Origin: Cyclina sinensis
Lineage: Eukaryota; Mollusca; Bivalvia; Venerida; Veneridae
Assembly: GCA_012932295.1 (NCBI GenBank)
Contig: JAAONU010000002.1
Location: 19,933,770 to 19,997,769, forward strand
Direction: 5' to 3'
Length of the DNA stretch: 64,000 nucleotides
Part shown: positions 10,865 to 22,639 of the stretch, one piece after another
Layout: each line of letters begins with the position of its first letter
Numbering within the stretch: position 1 is the stretch's first letter
The notes under the pieces: model-generated
What the model saw: only the letters and a program-made list of their open reading frames with translations
Database searches by the model: none
What the model was told of the DNA's origin: nothing
Translations under genes and position numbers: made by a program

Positions 10865-13829
10865 ACCAATAGGGTTCTTCAAATATAAGATCCTATGCAG
10901 TTTGAAGGTTCTGGGTAAAATGGTACTCCAGTTACTGAGCAAAAATAGTTTTCACTCTACACGTCCCTGTGACCTTGACTTTTGACCTACTGACCCCAAA
11001 AATGACAGGGTTCTTTTACTGAGTAAGTACAATCATCAAATGAAGTTTGAAGGCTCTGGGTAAAATGGTACTTAAGTTACTGAGCAGAAACAGTTTTCAC
11101 TCTTGAGGTCCCTGTGAACTTAACCTTCAACCTATGGCCCCTAAAAACAATGGGGTTCTTCTAATACAATTATCCTATAAAGTTTGAAGGCTCTGGGTGT
11201 AATGGTACTACAGTTACTCTGCAGAAAAACTTTTCACTATACAGGGCCCTGTGACCTTGACCTATGATATACTAGCCCTTAAATCAATATGGTTTTTCTC
11301 TTTAGTAAAAGCAATCATCCTATGAAGTTTGAAGGCTCTGGGTGAAATAGTACTCCTGATATTGAGTGGAAATGGTTTTAACTCTAGAGGTCCCTCTGAC
11401 CTTGACCTACTGACCAAAAAAGAAAGGTGTTTTTTTTCTACTCAATAAGGGCAATAACCCTGTGAAGTTTGAAGGCCTTGGGTCAAATGGTACTAAAGCT
11501 ATTGAAAGGAAACGAAGTGTGACAGACAGACAGACAGACAAACAGACACCCATGGACAGGGCAAAAACAATATGTCTCCATCAGAAGGGCGGAGTTGGAG
11601 AAATAAAAATGAAAAGTTGAAGGTCTAGCCCTTGGTGTGTCAGAGCTGCAGAGTTTTTAAGTTTTCTCTATATAAGTCCTTGTGTAAATCATATGACTCC
11701 CCCACCCCCGGGTGGGGCCAATTTTGACCACAGTGTCATGATTTGAACAAACTTGGTAAAGGTCTACTAGACAATACTAAACATTAAATATCTTAACTCT
11801 AGGCCTAGTGGTTTTTGACAAGAAGATTTTTGAAGTTTCTCCTATATAATTCTATGTAAAACCATACCTGCCATAATTTTTCTGGCCATTTCCGGGATTT
11901 TGATAACGAATTTCCGGGATTTGAGCCGATTTTCCAGGACATACAACTATTCATATACTTTCAATGCACTACCGTTGGCAGTACACAAAATTGGACGGGA
12001 TTCCGTTTTTGGCGGGAAAAGCCGTGCACGTCTTTCAAATACACATCAGTTTCATACCTTTTATCTTAGTTGCAAGAGCATAGTAATTATCAGGCTTGCA
12101 GAAATGTTTAAAGCTCAATCGGTCCGACCACCCGACGATTACTCCCCCACCCCTCTCAATCACTTCAAAAAAAAAAACAACGTTCGCTCGTATTTACGAG
12201 TGGAGATGGTAGGAGGACGAGTATAATTTTCTGATCGATCATCCTGCAGAACGAGTGCAAAAACCGCAAGAAATATACCGATGGATGTGTATGTCATAAT
12301 GTCACAGTTTACCGACAGTAAATTCTGCATGTAATACTCTGTCAAAACGAAACCGGAAGCGTGAGTAAGGGGGAGCACTGCAGCTTTTTTTATTTCAGTA
12401 ACCCGCACAGTGCCGTTGATCTTTTTTCTCCTAGGTCTCCAGGACTGGTGATGGTGATTAAGGACGAGTAAAAATTTTTGTCACAAGTACTAATTGTGTA
12501 AAATAAAAAGAATAACTGTGTACCATTAATTAATTAACATCACGGGCGTTTGATGACAGCGTCGTCTATGCTTCATATTACTAGTATCGGCGTGATTTGA
12601 TCGAACATTACAATATTCACCATGAGTTTTATGCGCGTTTGCATTTAATTTAATTTTAAGTAGCATCTCTATTTACACCACGGCGACAGTCTTTGAAAGG
12701 GGCAGATATCTTACAAATTAATTAATGCTCCGCAAGTCAATAAATCAATAGCCGATAGCGGTCATTTGTTAATTGGTTATTAATGACACGCGGTGTAATC
12801 GGAAAATATTATCATAACCAATAATTAAGGAATTAGCGGCGTGTCAAAAATTTTACTGGCCTGATGAAAGGTATGCGCGTTTTTTATGTTTTCCGGGACA
12901 TCGGGTGTCTTTCTGGGACTTCGGGACGGGCCCTCGATTTCCGGGACAATCCCGGACGATCCAGGACGTATGGCAGGTATTTAGTAAAATTTACTAAAAC
13001 ATGTGACCCTGGGGTCAGGCCTTTTTTGACTCAGGGGCTATGATTTGAAAAAAACTTGGTAAAGGTCCACTAGACAATGTTGTACACCAAATATCTTAAC
13101 TCTAGGCCTTGTGGTATCTGAAAAGAAGATTTTAAAAGTTTTTCCTATATAACTCTATGTAAAATATGTGACCACTGGGGTGGGGCCATTTTTGACCCAC
13201 GGGCAATAATTTGACCAAACTTGGTAGAGGTCCTCTAGACAATGCTACATACAAAATATCTAAGCTCTAGGCATTGCGGTTTCTGATGTGAAGATACTTT
13301 TTCCTATATAACTCTATGTAAAACTAGTGACCCCAGGGGCAGCGCCAGTTTTGACCCAAGGGCTATAATTTGAACAATCTTAGTAAAGGTCCACTACACA
13401 ATGTTTCATGTCAAATATCTAACCTCTAGACTTTGTCAATTCAGAGGAGAAAAGTTTTTACTATACATGTATACATATAAGGAAATCAATGACACCCTGG
13501 AACTAGGCCAATTTTGACCCCAAGGCAATAATTTGAACAATTTTTGTAGAGTTTCATTAGATGATGCTACATACAAAATATCTTAGCTCTAGGCCTTGCA
13601 CTTTTAGAGAAGAAGATTTTAAAAGATTTCATTTTAAAAATCTATTTTTAGCCCTTCTCACCCAGATGTTCAATGGAGCAGAACCATTTGAACAAATTTG
13701 GCACAGCGGTTTTTGAGAAGAAGTGGTTTGTATAAAAAGTTGACGATGGACGCACTGACGGACAATGGACGCCGGACAAATTGTGATCACAAAAGCTCAC
13801 CTTGAGCACTTTGTGCTCAGGTGAGCTTA
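10865..13829 (+). mobile_element. Family A array lacking its 5' end
   Basis: It begins mid-monomer (ACCAATAGGGTTCTTC), directly after the previous element's terminus, and follows the same core order as 830-4919: about 125-bp GACCTACTGACC units, a GACAGACAGACAGAC run, then about 175-bp GGGTGGGGCC units. The tail and the standard 3' hairpin TTGAGCAC/GTGCTCA (13798-13826) close it. The segment 11863-12994 is an insertion. The end of this element lies 27 bp from a host exon. Confidence 0.6.
11863..12994. mobile_element. DNA element with ATACCTGCCATA inverted termini
   Basis: The ATACCTGCCATA left end is matched by TATGGCAGGTAT at 12969-12980. Subterminal TTTCCGGGA(T/C) repeats occur at both ends. 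The host monomer reads CTATGTAAAACATGTGACC; TAAAAC at 11857-11862 and 12995-13000 could be the target duplication, though a palindrome TTTAGTAAAATTTACTAAA next to the right end makes the exact boundary uncertain. Its interior (12213-12330) resembles 40500-40610. There is no convincing transposase frame. Confidence 0.65.
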
Positions 13830-13856
13830 ATACATGTCCTGCCCTTCTAGAGTTAC

Positions 13857-13993
13857 CTTTGGTTTCAGCATGTTTGCACACATGGAAGGGTCATACTCAT
13901 TATAGTTGTACTCTCCTGCTTCGCCGCAGTACACAGAGCGAAATTGGGACCCTCCTTGACCACAACTGTAGTGCTGACACTCCATCCATAACC
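13857..13993 (-). CDS. Exon 3: body of an ADAMTS-like TSP1 repeat
   Basis: The exon is 137 bp between TTTCAG (acceptor, 13994-13999) and AAAG|GTAACT (donor at 13857/13856). Its 45 codons contain four cysteines in TSP1 order (C105, C110, C122, C138), the CG.GG, R.V.C and KP signatures. G+C content and codon quality are clearly above the flanking repeats. Confidence 0.8.
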
Positions 13994-16900
13994 CTGAAAT
14001 TGACAAACTAATTATGTAACTAAAAAGTATCTAAAAATACTTCCTTTTAGATCTTAGATTTACTAAAAGTAACCTGTTCAATTTTATATGAACTTTTTGA
14101 AGGTAACTACATACTAATACATCATACTATAACACTAATAAATAACAAAAAGACTGTCAAAGGCCAGACATTCCGAGTGGCCTGCCTATATGCTGTGAAA
14201 GGATAAAACAATACAAACAGAACAACTTAAATAATACATATATTTCAAGATAGCATATTGTTTCTATTTTTTATGATTAAAAGAAATAATAATTTTATGA
14301 TACAATTAAAGGCAAGTCTACAGTAGTTCTCCTTTGAAGAAAAAAAAAACAACAACACTGAATAACTGAATGTCAAAAATATTCCTGCAGTCTTTATAGC
14401 AATGTTTTATCTCAATGACACAAGATTCAGCTCTAGTATCCCTTAGTAAGACAAAGTCAACAAAAACGTTCCCTCCAATCTAATATAGGTGAAACATATA
14501 TAGTGTCATAGTAGACACACACTCTGACTGACACCTAAATAAACCAGTCACGGTATACTCCGACTGACATCTCAGTCACAGAAAAAAGCAAATTGTATGA
14601 AATACTCAGTCACAGAATTCACACAAGGCTTTGTAGACTAAACACATCTTGACGTCACTACCATTCTGCAGCAAACGTCTGTATAACACCGTGGTTATGG
14701 TACCACTGGACCAGCACCCATATTGAAGAAGGAACCAATTTCAAATTCCTGTTAACATAATATCCAATATTCACTAGTGAGCCTTAAACTTCAATTTCTT
14801 GGAAAGCAATACTCTGATACTAACTTAGATTTAGGAAAACCGTCTAAATTTTAATAAACATAGTGAGGCAAATAAAAATATTAGTATTTGAATACTAAAC
14901 CTTTACATATTTACAGATTGAAATACATTATTTATGATAATGACATATTACCTAATAAGTCAGAAATACAGTTTACAAATTCAGCAATGAATTGTTTATG
15001 TATTTGTATGAGAATAAAAACCAAAAAATAGCAGAATTAGCAAGAGTTATGGTTCTTGTGCATTGCACTGCTTATCAATGAGATCTATCTACTTAAAAAG
15101 TTTCAAGTTGATAACTCTTATACTTTGTGAGATATGCCCCGGACAAAAAATAAGTATGAGAAATTTTAAAGGGCAATATCTCAAAAATTAATAAAGCAAG
15201 AGTTATGGTTCATGTGCAGTGCACTGCTCCTTAATGAGACTAACTACCTATGAAGTTTGGTCTTGATACCTCTCATAGTTTTTGTGTTATGCTCCGGAAA
15301 AAATTATGACAGACGTACGGACGAACAGACGAACGGACGGACGGACAAAGCAGCAACTATATGCTCGCCCTTCGTGGAGCATAAAAAAATGTGGCCTCTA
15401 GAGAGTTTACAAGGTTTTCCTTTGATTTGGCCTTGTGACCTAGTTTTCAGTCCAACATTATCCATATTTAAACCTGTCCAAGATCTAATTGTGACAATCA
15501 ATCTGATTAGATTTCATTATAATTAGGTCAAAAATATAACCTCTAGAGTGTTAACAAACCAATTGTGGATGACGGATGTGGGACACCTGACACTCAACGA
15601 TACTAAAAGCTCACTTTCAGCTGTGCTCAGGTGAGCTAAAAATCCTTAAAAAAATATCAAATTTAGGTAAAACTTATTATTAAAATGCCAAAATTTCACA
15701 CCTAAATCCCAATCGGTCCCGAATGCAGTCCTTCACCCCTATCATAAATCTATAAAATTGCCACTGTGACCAGTGGCCTCAAGGCAATTATCACAAATTA
15801 ATTGATAAACTCATCAATTAGTGTGCTTGACTGGCAGCTAGTCAGTCGATTAAGTTAATTGGTGTTGAAAAATCATACTTCGCAAAATATGCACCATTTC
15901 CATTTTTATCTTTCACTTTGAACAAAACATTTTTTCGTTATGTCAACAAACCAACTAATGTGAGCATTATAATTCAATTTTAGTTGTCAGTAATAATAAA
16001 TTGTTCCCTACTTTTCAATAAAAGAAATACCTTGAAAGCATATATTAGGCATACTAATGTTAAACATTGTTTTTGGCCAATTTATTCTTGGACCGATTGA
16101 GATTTGAAAATTACCAGAGCCCTGGGTGGAACCAATTCTAACTCTTATGAAACGATTTGTAAGATATTGCCAGAGGTCCACACTAGATGATACTACAACC
16201 TCTTGGCCTTGTGGTTTCAGACAGGTAGATTTTTTAAAACTTTTTTCCCAAATAAAATACGTCTATGTAAAATCAAGTGACCCCTGGAGGCGGAGAGTGG
16301 GGGAGAAGCCAATTCTAATCCCAGAGCCACGATTTATTTGATTTTTGTAGAGGTCCATTAGATGATGCTACAAACCAAGTATGTAAGCTCTAGGCCTTGT
16401 GGTTTTCAGACTAGAAGATTTTTAAAGTTTTTCCTTGCAGTTGCACTGGCAACCTGAGTTCTTTATGGAAATCTATTTTTTAAACAATTTGATAGGGGAC
16501 CATATAAGCCATTGTCGGTTTACCCCGGTACATATTCCGCACAACTATATTATGTACCATGGGACAACTAACTGCAGATTATTCGTTTTCATGAATATTA
16601 ATTAGCAAAGGGAAGTAACTCTTCATCCAGTGAGATTCAACATAAAAAATAGATACTCTTTATTGTGGAGGCATAACAACATGTTACTTAAAATAGACGT
16701 ATTTCCCAGGATTTAAACATAGCCACGAAAGGCAAATTGTAACAAGTAATTTCATTGGCTGAAATTGCGCAACGGAAATCTTTTGGAAACCAATGAAAGT
16801 AGGTAATGAATTATTCATGAGTACAAAATTTTACCAACCAATTGTCCCAGGGTAGATGAATAGAGTGAAACAGAATGGATCGAATGTGGATTTTTGACGA

Positions 16901-19900
16901 TGCATATAAGCATCATTTCTGTAAAGTTCAATTTCAATGGAGCCAATAGTATAGGAGGAGATGTCATTAACTGTGGATGACAAACAGATGGACAACGATG
17001 ACTGACAAAAAGAGCATCCTAAAAGCTAAACCTTTATGGGGAGCGGTGTGCATGGATGTCCAATAATGTTACCTGTTTTCCAGACATATTTAATGGCATT
17101 GGTCCCTGAGATTACAACAGTAAGTAAGACAATCAAGAAAGGCACAAGACACTGGAAATGGATGTAGCTCTCCACCGTTATACCATGTCCCATAGTCAGG
17201 TGTGACTGACTAGAACAGACAGGTTAAGTATCCAAAACGTCAATACAGCATCTCCATTACAATCTGAAATGATTAAAATTCTGTCTTAGAGTTAAAGAAA
17301 AGTACTTCATCAAATTTCAAACATACACATGTACATTAACTCGTAACTGGAAAAGTACCGGTACACATGGATTACTGGATTTCAGACAAAGTTAATCAAG
17401 TTCTTGACAGAAGAAATTTATACTTATTACAACTGTATGTTTCCAGAAGAACTTTGAACATTTAAAGAGAATATGTGTTACAATACTATGTCTTCTCTAT
17501 AACAAATTGCCATTTTTCATATTCAATAACTATTTAGAAAATATGTTTTCCTTTTTCTCTATGTAAAATCAGGAAGAAGAAAAATATATACAAAAGTCAC
17601 ACATGCACATGCAAACAACAAGCATTATTTTTCATAAACCTTTGGCTGATGCATGTATACATAGCATTTGTTCCTAGATGTACTGCACTTTAAAAGATCC
17701 AAATTAAATTTCCTACACTAAGTACTTGGCAGTGCACACGACTAGTCTGACTACACTATAGGTTTTGAGTTGAGACATCAGAAACTGATTTACAGGAATG
17801 ATATTTGGGTAATAAAAATATCGAAAAAAACAGAGTTAACACTAACAGTTTGTAACACTAGTTTAATGTGGAGGTCATCTCTGTTACAACCATTTTCCCC
17901 AGCCTTTCTGTGGTCAAAATGAGTTTTGATTTTTATGTAAGTGAGGAGAAAATCAATGTTTACAAAAAAATGATGGATATTTTACGAACTCGAGATAGAT
18001 AAACAAGAGGGCCATGATGGCCCATTTATTGCTCACCTGAGAACAACTGTAACTATTTTCATTCACACACAAAATATCTTAACTCCAAGCATTATGGTTT
18101 CTGACAAGAAGATTTTTAAAACTTTTATCTATGTAAGTCCATTTAAAACCAAATGAGCCAAGGGTGGGGCCAATTTTGATTTTTTAGCCTCATTTTGTGC
18201 CATACTGTTCTCAAACTGGACTTGCAGTATCCAAGAAAAAAGATTTGAAGTGACCAAAAATCCAACCCAAAGGCAGATGTATATATATATGTTCCTATGT
18301 ATATCAAATATCTAAGTAATATTGATAAACTGTGTAGACAAAAATAAATGTTATTTGATGAAAGTGTATTCAGTTTATTTCAGCAGAAGTAAAGTTATCA
18401 TATGTATTGGAGATTGTCTGCACCTTTTTTTGTGCGGAGTAACCAAAGTACGCATTAACTGATTTGGGGCTCACCATGGGGAATTTATTGAAGGCCCTGA
18501 TTAAAAATGTCATAAAATACCCATTTTTGACGTGTTGGCATAAAATAAAAAGAAAATTTGTTTGTTTTTTAGTGGAAGATGGGAATTTATTTCATCTCGT
18601 GAACACCATATGTTCATATTTTCACTCGTGGCTGCGCCACTCGTGAAAATATCTAATATGGTGTTCACTCGATGAAATAAATTCTCATCTTCTACAAAAA
18701 CAAACAAATATCCTCTATATCTTTATTACAATAGCAGTTGCTTAATAATAGCAAAGTAGAATAATGCTGCTTATTTTACAAAATTATGTTTACAATTTTT
18801 AGATACAAATTGTCATATGTTAAACTGATTTCATATTATTATATATAAATGCTACAAAAATTCTACCTACTGCAAAAAATTATGCTATATCCTTATTACA
18901 ACAGCAATTACTAAACAGTAGCAAAATACAATAATGCTGTTTATTTTACAACATGATGTTTACTATTCTAATATCATTATGTTTAACAAATTTCATCTTA
19001 TTATATATTTTTAGATACAAATTGTCATATGTTAAACTGATTTCATATTATTATTTCAGATGCTAAAAAAAAAAAAATCTCTATTTCAGAAAAATTATGC
19101 TATATTTTTATTACAATATCAGTTACTAAACGGTAGCAATGTACTGATATTGCTGCTTATTTTACAACCTGATGTTTACTATTCTGACATACATAATCAT
19201 ATGAGATGTTAAACTGATTTCATCTTATGATATATAAATGCTAATAATTCTCTCTATTGAAAAAAAAAACTAAATCTTTGTTACAATAACAGTTACTTAA
19301 CGGTAGCAAAGTAGATTAATTTTGCTTATTTTACAACATTATGTTTACAATTTTTTAGATACAGATATCATATGTTAAACTGATTTCATCTTATTGTATA
19401 TAAATGCTACAAAAATTCTACCTACTGCAAAAAATTATGCTATATCCTTATTACAACAGCAATTACTAAACAGTAGCAAAATACAATAATGCTGTTTATT
19501 TTACAACATGATGTTCACTATTCTAATATCATTATGTTTAACAAATTTCATCTTATTATATATAAATGCCTAAGAGTTCTCCCTATTGCAAAATAAATAC
19601 TATATCTTCATTACAATAACAGTTACTTAACGGTAGCAAAGTAGAATAATGCTGCTATTGCAGACGAAATATGCATTTTACATATATTTTTCGTTTTGTA
19701 TACCTTTATCATTTTTCTCTCCTTAATAATAAAAGATACTTATTTTATACGACAGGGTTTATGTAAAGATGAAAAAACGTGCATTTCTGAAACAATAAAA
19801 ATATCATGACCTATATCGCATGGCATCTATATGGTAATTTTCACATTGACAAGAAACGTTTTTGTTGATATTCAAGTGTATACTTTACACATACAAAATT

Positions 19901-20213
19901 CATTTTTATTTTGTAACTGAATGGGAATCACAGTTTAGCCACTGGTTTTATGCTAGTACTTAAATACGTATTGATTATCTACACGCACAAATGTTTTGTT
20001 AACTCAAATGTACCTAATAAGGATGCACTGTTGCGTAAAGCAAACTACTTACCTAATACACTGTTCTTCGTTAATAGCGCTGCGTTCTTGATTATCACTG
20101 TTGCTTTTATCTTTAGGTTCTGGCCAGGGCAAGTCAATCCATGTTTGATAGTCTTTGTAGCGAACTTTATGAACATGGCCTGATTTGTTTTCATATAATA
20201 TTTTGCCATTCAT
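13857..20213 (-). CDS. Type II membrane protein with TSP1 repeat (exons 1-3, 3' end missing)
   Basis: Three exons join as 20213-20053, 17209-17073 and 13993-13857. Every junction is GT/AG and the phases agree (2, then 1; the third exon ends on a full codon), giving 145 residues without a stop. Residues 1-72 are hydrophilic and presumably cytosolic. Residues about 73-93 form one hydrophobic helix (LVPFLIVLLTVVISG). From W97 a thrombospondin type 1 repeat begins: WKTGLWMEC, SCGQGG, QFRSVYC, then C138 and KPK. The W-x-x-G-x-W-x-x-C spacing and the C....KP ending match ADAMTS and papilin repeats. The likely role is a cell-surface or matrix-binding protein (inference). Later exons were not found. 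An alternative start at M60 in exon 2 would read the hydrophobic stretch as a signal peptide of a secreted protein. I know of no named ortholog with this layout. Confidence 0.75.
13994..15019. other. Intronic stretch, no feature seen
   Basis: AT-rich unique-looking DNA inside intron 2 of the TSP1 gene. I see no exon, terminal repeat or tandem array, only short reiterations of a GACTGACA-type word near 14520-14580. Confidence 0.5.
15020..15388 (+). mobile_element. Hairpin-terminated repeat, 3' end (family B-like)
   Basis: Two monomers of about 130 bp (GCAAGAGTTATGGTTC, GTGCATTGCACTG) lead into GACGAACGGACGGACGGAC and a terminal hairpin at about 15356-15381 (TATATGCTCgccCTTCGtgGAGCATA). No matching 5' end was found. 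Confidence 0.55.
15389..15642 (+). mobile_element. Family A tail (CTCTAGAG monomer type)
   Basis: One and a half monomers of the GTGACCTAGTTTT type are followed by a degraded terminus ending CAGGTGAGCTAAAA. The copy has lost its 5' part. Confidence 0.55.
15650..15890 (+). repeat. Dispersed repeat R1, copy 1
   Basis: It matches 28660-28925 over most of its length (shared words: AAAATGCCA, AATTTCACACC, CCTATCATAAA, AAAATTGCCACTGT, AAGGCAA, TTGTTGAAAAA-like end). No termini or duplication can be defined. Family not recognised. Confidence 0.55.
15891..16100. other. AT-rich intronic stretch, nothing seen
   Basis: No exon, repeat end or structured motif could be supported here. Confidence 0.4.
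16101..17030 (+). mobile_element. Degraded family A 3' region with an internal insertion
   Basis: Monomers around 16180-16480 (TTGGCCTTGTGGTTTCAGAC, TGCACTGGCAACCTGAGTTC) and a tail at 16920-17030 (AGGAGATGTCATT, GACAAAAAGAGCATCC) belong to one decayed copy. The stretch 16500-16870 does not belong to the family and is probably a separate insertion; its ends are not resolvable by eye. Confidence 0.45.
17073..17209 (-). CDS. Exon 2: transmembrane segment and start of TSP1
   Basis: The exon is 137 bp. The acceptor is CTGTTCTAG at 17210-17218 and the donor is AACAG|GTAACA at 17073/17072. It completes a serine codon with exon 1, then encodes SQSHLTMGHG, the hydrophobic helix and IKYVWKT. It ends one base into a glycine codon that exon 3 completes. 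Confidence 0.75.
17230..18000. other. Intron 1 sequence, no feature seen
   Basis: AT-rich, unique-looking DNA between exons 1 and 2 of the TSP1 gene. Confidence 0.4.
18002..18200 (+). mobile_element. Family A 5' fragment
   Basis: The ACAAGAGGGCCATGATGGCCC hairpin and GCTCACCTGAG box are followed by one partial monomer (TTTCTGACAAGAAGATTTTT, GGGTGGGGCC). No 3' end follows. Confidence 0.65.
18557..18708. repeat. 152-bp near-perfect foldback palindrome
   Basis: The two 74-75-bp arms are reverse complements with a handful of mismatches, meeting at GTGGC-TGC-GCCAC (centre near 18633). Both strands therefore encode similar short peptides, which explains two overlapping open frames. I recall similar CACTCGTGG palindromes from other invertebrate genomes, so it is probably a foldback MITE. 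Flanking duplication not identified. Confidence 0.85.
18716..19680 (+). repeat. AT-rich satellite, about 170-bp monomers in higher-order arrangement
   Basis: Six units begin with CTATATC(T/C)TTATTACAA-like words near 18716, 18892, 19105, 19271, 19440 and 19609. Units 2 and 5 are almost identical (AACAGCAATTACTAAACAGTAGC) and units 1 and 4 are most similar to each other, giving a three-monomer period of about 550 bp. Confidence 0.8.
19681..20050. other. Intron 1, donor-proximal stretch
   Basis: It holds the first 370 bp of intron 1 after the exon 1 donor. No repeat end or further exon was seen. Confidence 0.35.
20053..20213 (-). CDS. Exon 1 of the TSP1 membrane-protein gene
   Basis: The ATG at 20213-20211 opens 53 codons plus two bases and ends at ATTAG|GTAAGT, a strong donor. 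An in-frame TAA lies nine codons upstream and no AG acceptor is near, so this ATG is the likely start. The product is charged and rich in Y/W/K (HKVRYKDYQTWIDLPWPEPK, then a D/S/N/E stretch), as expected for a cytosolic tail. Its upstream side abuts a repeat end at 20250-20390. Confidence 0.7.
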
Positions 20214-20249
20214 TGTCAATGCAGATTTAATGTTTTGAGTTTAACACAA

Positions 20250-20390
20250 GTAATTATATCCTCCAAGCGGTTTTGGAGATGAAGTGAGGACAAGATTTTA
20301 CTGGACAGACAGATGGATGGATGGATGGATGCAAAGACGGATGGACAGACAGTGCGATTACTATATGCCTCCCTTCGGGTGCATAAAAAG
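20250..20390 (+). mobile_element. Hairpin-terminated repeat, 3' end, next to exon 1
   Basis: TTATATCCTCCAAGCGG is followed by GGATGGATGGATGGATG and a terminal hairpin at about 20362-20384 (TATGCctCCCttcGGGtgCATA). Because the host gene reads leftwards, this sits directly upstream of the inferred start codon. Confidence 0.5.
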
Positions 20391-21639
20391 TAACAAATTC
20401 ATGTGAGCAAATAATTCAGAAGTGAAAACAGTAGATAAATAACCTGAAATGTATAAAAATATTATGCAAATATATATTGCAGCCTCAAATGCAATTATAC
20501 TGACAACACAGAAGTTATCAGAAACTAATTTCTTGACTCCATGACCATGTTCAAATCATTCAGTGCTTTTTTACTAGATGTAACTTGAATATTGACTACT
20601 CAGATATATATGTCCTAGACCTACACAATGACTATATGTAGAATAACCTCTTGTTACAAGTTTATAATGTGACACATACATCCTACCTTACATGAAGTAA
20701 ACCTATTCTATCAGATACTTAAAAAAAACTTTTGTAAGGTATTAATAGTTTCAGACTGGATCTTATCTTTTGTATAGGAAATGTGGCATGAAATTTATTT
20801 AAGGCAAAACATGGTCATGATGAAACCTCAAACTTTTTCATTGGAATGTTGTAATACTTACATTCTTTATGAACAAGACATTTGGAGATCTGTGCTTATC
20901 AATAATCAACTGAGGGTGGTTCAAGGAAAGCATGAAAATAAATGTACACATTATTATATACATTATATACAAGTAAAAGGTTATCAGAAAGTAGGGATTT
21001 GAACGAATACTGAAATGTTTTAAGCACATTTATTGGAGGAAAATATTTGAGTTATTCTGATTGATTTGACAACAATACAACAAAAAAGTATTATCAACAG
21101 TCAAAGGCAAGATTGGTTGTTCCTGTAAGTTTTTCGTGTTTATGTACCTCATTACACGCATTTGGAATACCTCACCGATTAGCAAAGGGCTGAGAAGTTG
21201 TGATTGTTTCAATGTGTAGTAAATTTTATGAATGAAACTTTTGTGGATGAATACTAAATTCATAACCTGTTAGTTTTACAATTTGATTTGCCAAAAAATT
21301 GAAATTATACCTCTTGCTTTAAAAATCAACAGAATTCTGCAACAGCAAAGAACTTTTATCAAAACTTCAATGAAAATTCACACAACCTGTGGTACTATTT
21401 TTCAACACAAATGTATGGATAAGAGGCGGTCATGTGATTGTAACTACAAAATCTGGTGTGCAGCTTTAGAGACTTTCGCTTCTAAAAACTAGAGACTATA
21501 TGATTATTAAACATTTGAGCAATGCAACATATATGTATAATCTGCATGAAGCCATAAAAATAACTTTGAGTGTGTATGAAATGCATGCAGGTGTCAGGAT
21601 GCTACAAGGATGCTTTATATAAAGTATCATCGAGATAAG
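20391..21639. other. Unique-looking AT-rich DNA
   Basis: Several 60-77-codon frames on both strands lack protein-like composition, splice context or recognisable motifs. I see no gene. Confidence 0.4.
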
Positions 21640-22430
21640 TCAATTTAAACCCAAGTTATTTAACGGTAACTGATTTCCTATTTTTAAGTAACAGTGACCT
21701 TGACTTGACATCCTAAATACAATCCTAGGCTAGGTTCCATGCAAGGGTGATATATACCAAGTTTGGTGAAGATTGACCAATAAATACTTAAAGGGATACA
21801 CAGGCAAATGAATGTCAAAAAATTAAAACTTTATAATATTTGCTCAAATCATGTTCAATATAAAGAACTTTAAATTTCCAGTATGTTTATCCATATAAAT
21901 AACATGAAATGCGGGCTTGAACGTAAATATTTGAATGTTTTTAACTGAAAGTAAAACGCAAACTGTTACTTTAAATAGGCCATGTGACAAAAACAGCCAA
22001 TCATCGTTTCTCTTGGGTTGCTTTTTGTCCTAGATCACGTGACAGGTACTTCAACCGTGCAATCATTCACTGCAAAATTTAGCGCAAATCCAAATTTTCT
22101 ATCAAGACCCACGTGGGTCAAGTTAGGAAACCACCCGGTTTTTCATTTAAATAAAGAAAATCTTTGTTACTGGGACTGATCATTGTATTTATTTCAAGCA
22201 CATTTATAGTATATTGATTGAAGAAACGAGAAAGAAAATATAAAACTTTTGCCTGTATATCCCTTTAAGTTATTAACTGGAAACCAATTTTCTATTTTAG
22301 TAACAGTGACCTTGACCTTGACTATACTGACTGCAAATAAAATCACAAGCTAGGTTTTCATGCAAGGGTGCTAAGATTGGTCAATCCAAACTAAAGTCAT
22401 TGAATGGAAACCATCAGTTTGACGCCAGCC
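21640..22430 (+). repeat. Two degenerate monomers with GTGACCTTGAC core
   Basis: Units at about 21640-21790 and 22265-22400 share AACAGTGACCTTGAC, TAGGTTCCATGCAAGGGTG-like and TTAAGTTATT(T)AAC words. They are separated by the TTAA element below, whose removal restores the monomer. Confidence 0.55.
21792..22264. mobile_element. TTAA-flanked MITE with CACGTG boxes
   Basis: TTAA is at 21788-21791 and 22265-22268. The termini AGGGATACACAGGCAAA and its inverted partner differ by one base. Inside are TCACGTGA (22035-22042), the 14-bp palindrome GACCCACGTGGGTC (22106-22119) and a CCAAT box in AGCCAATCA. Non-coding. Confidence 0.85.
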
Positions 22431-22639
22431 AGCCCGCCCACACGCACGCACGTATGCCCACAGATCGTTGAAAACCTGGTTAAAATTCACAACAGGACAA
22501 TCAGAAAGTCGTAGCACTTTAGTTTTTGCTTAATAACAATAAATGCTTATAAACACCCATTTGGTCGGAATATGGCTGCCTATTTTTCATTACTATACTA
22601 AGACACATTGATAAATGATAAAGAAACTAAAATATTTAT

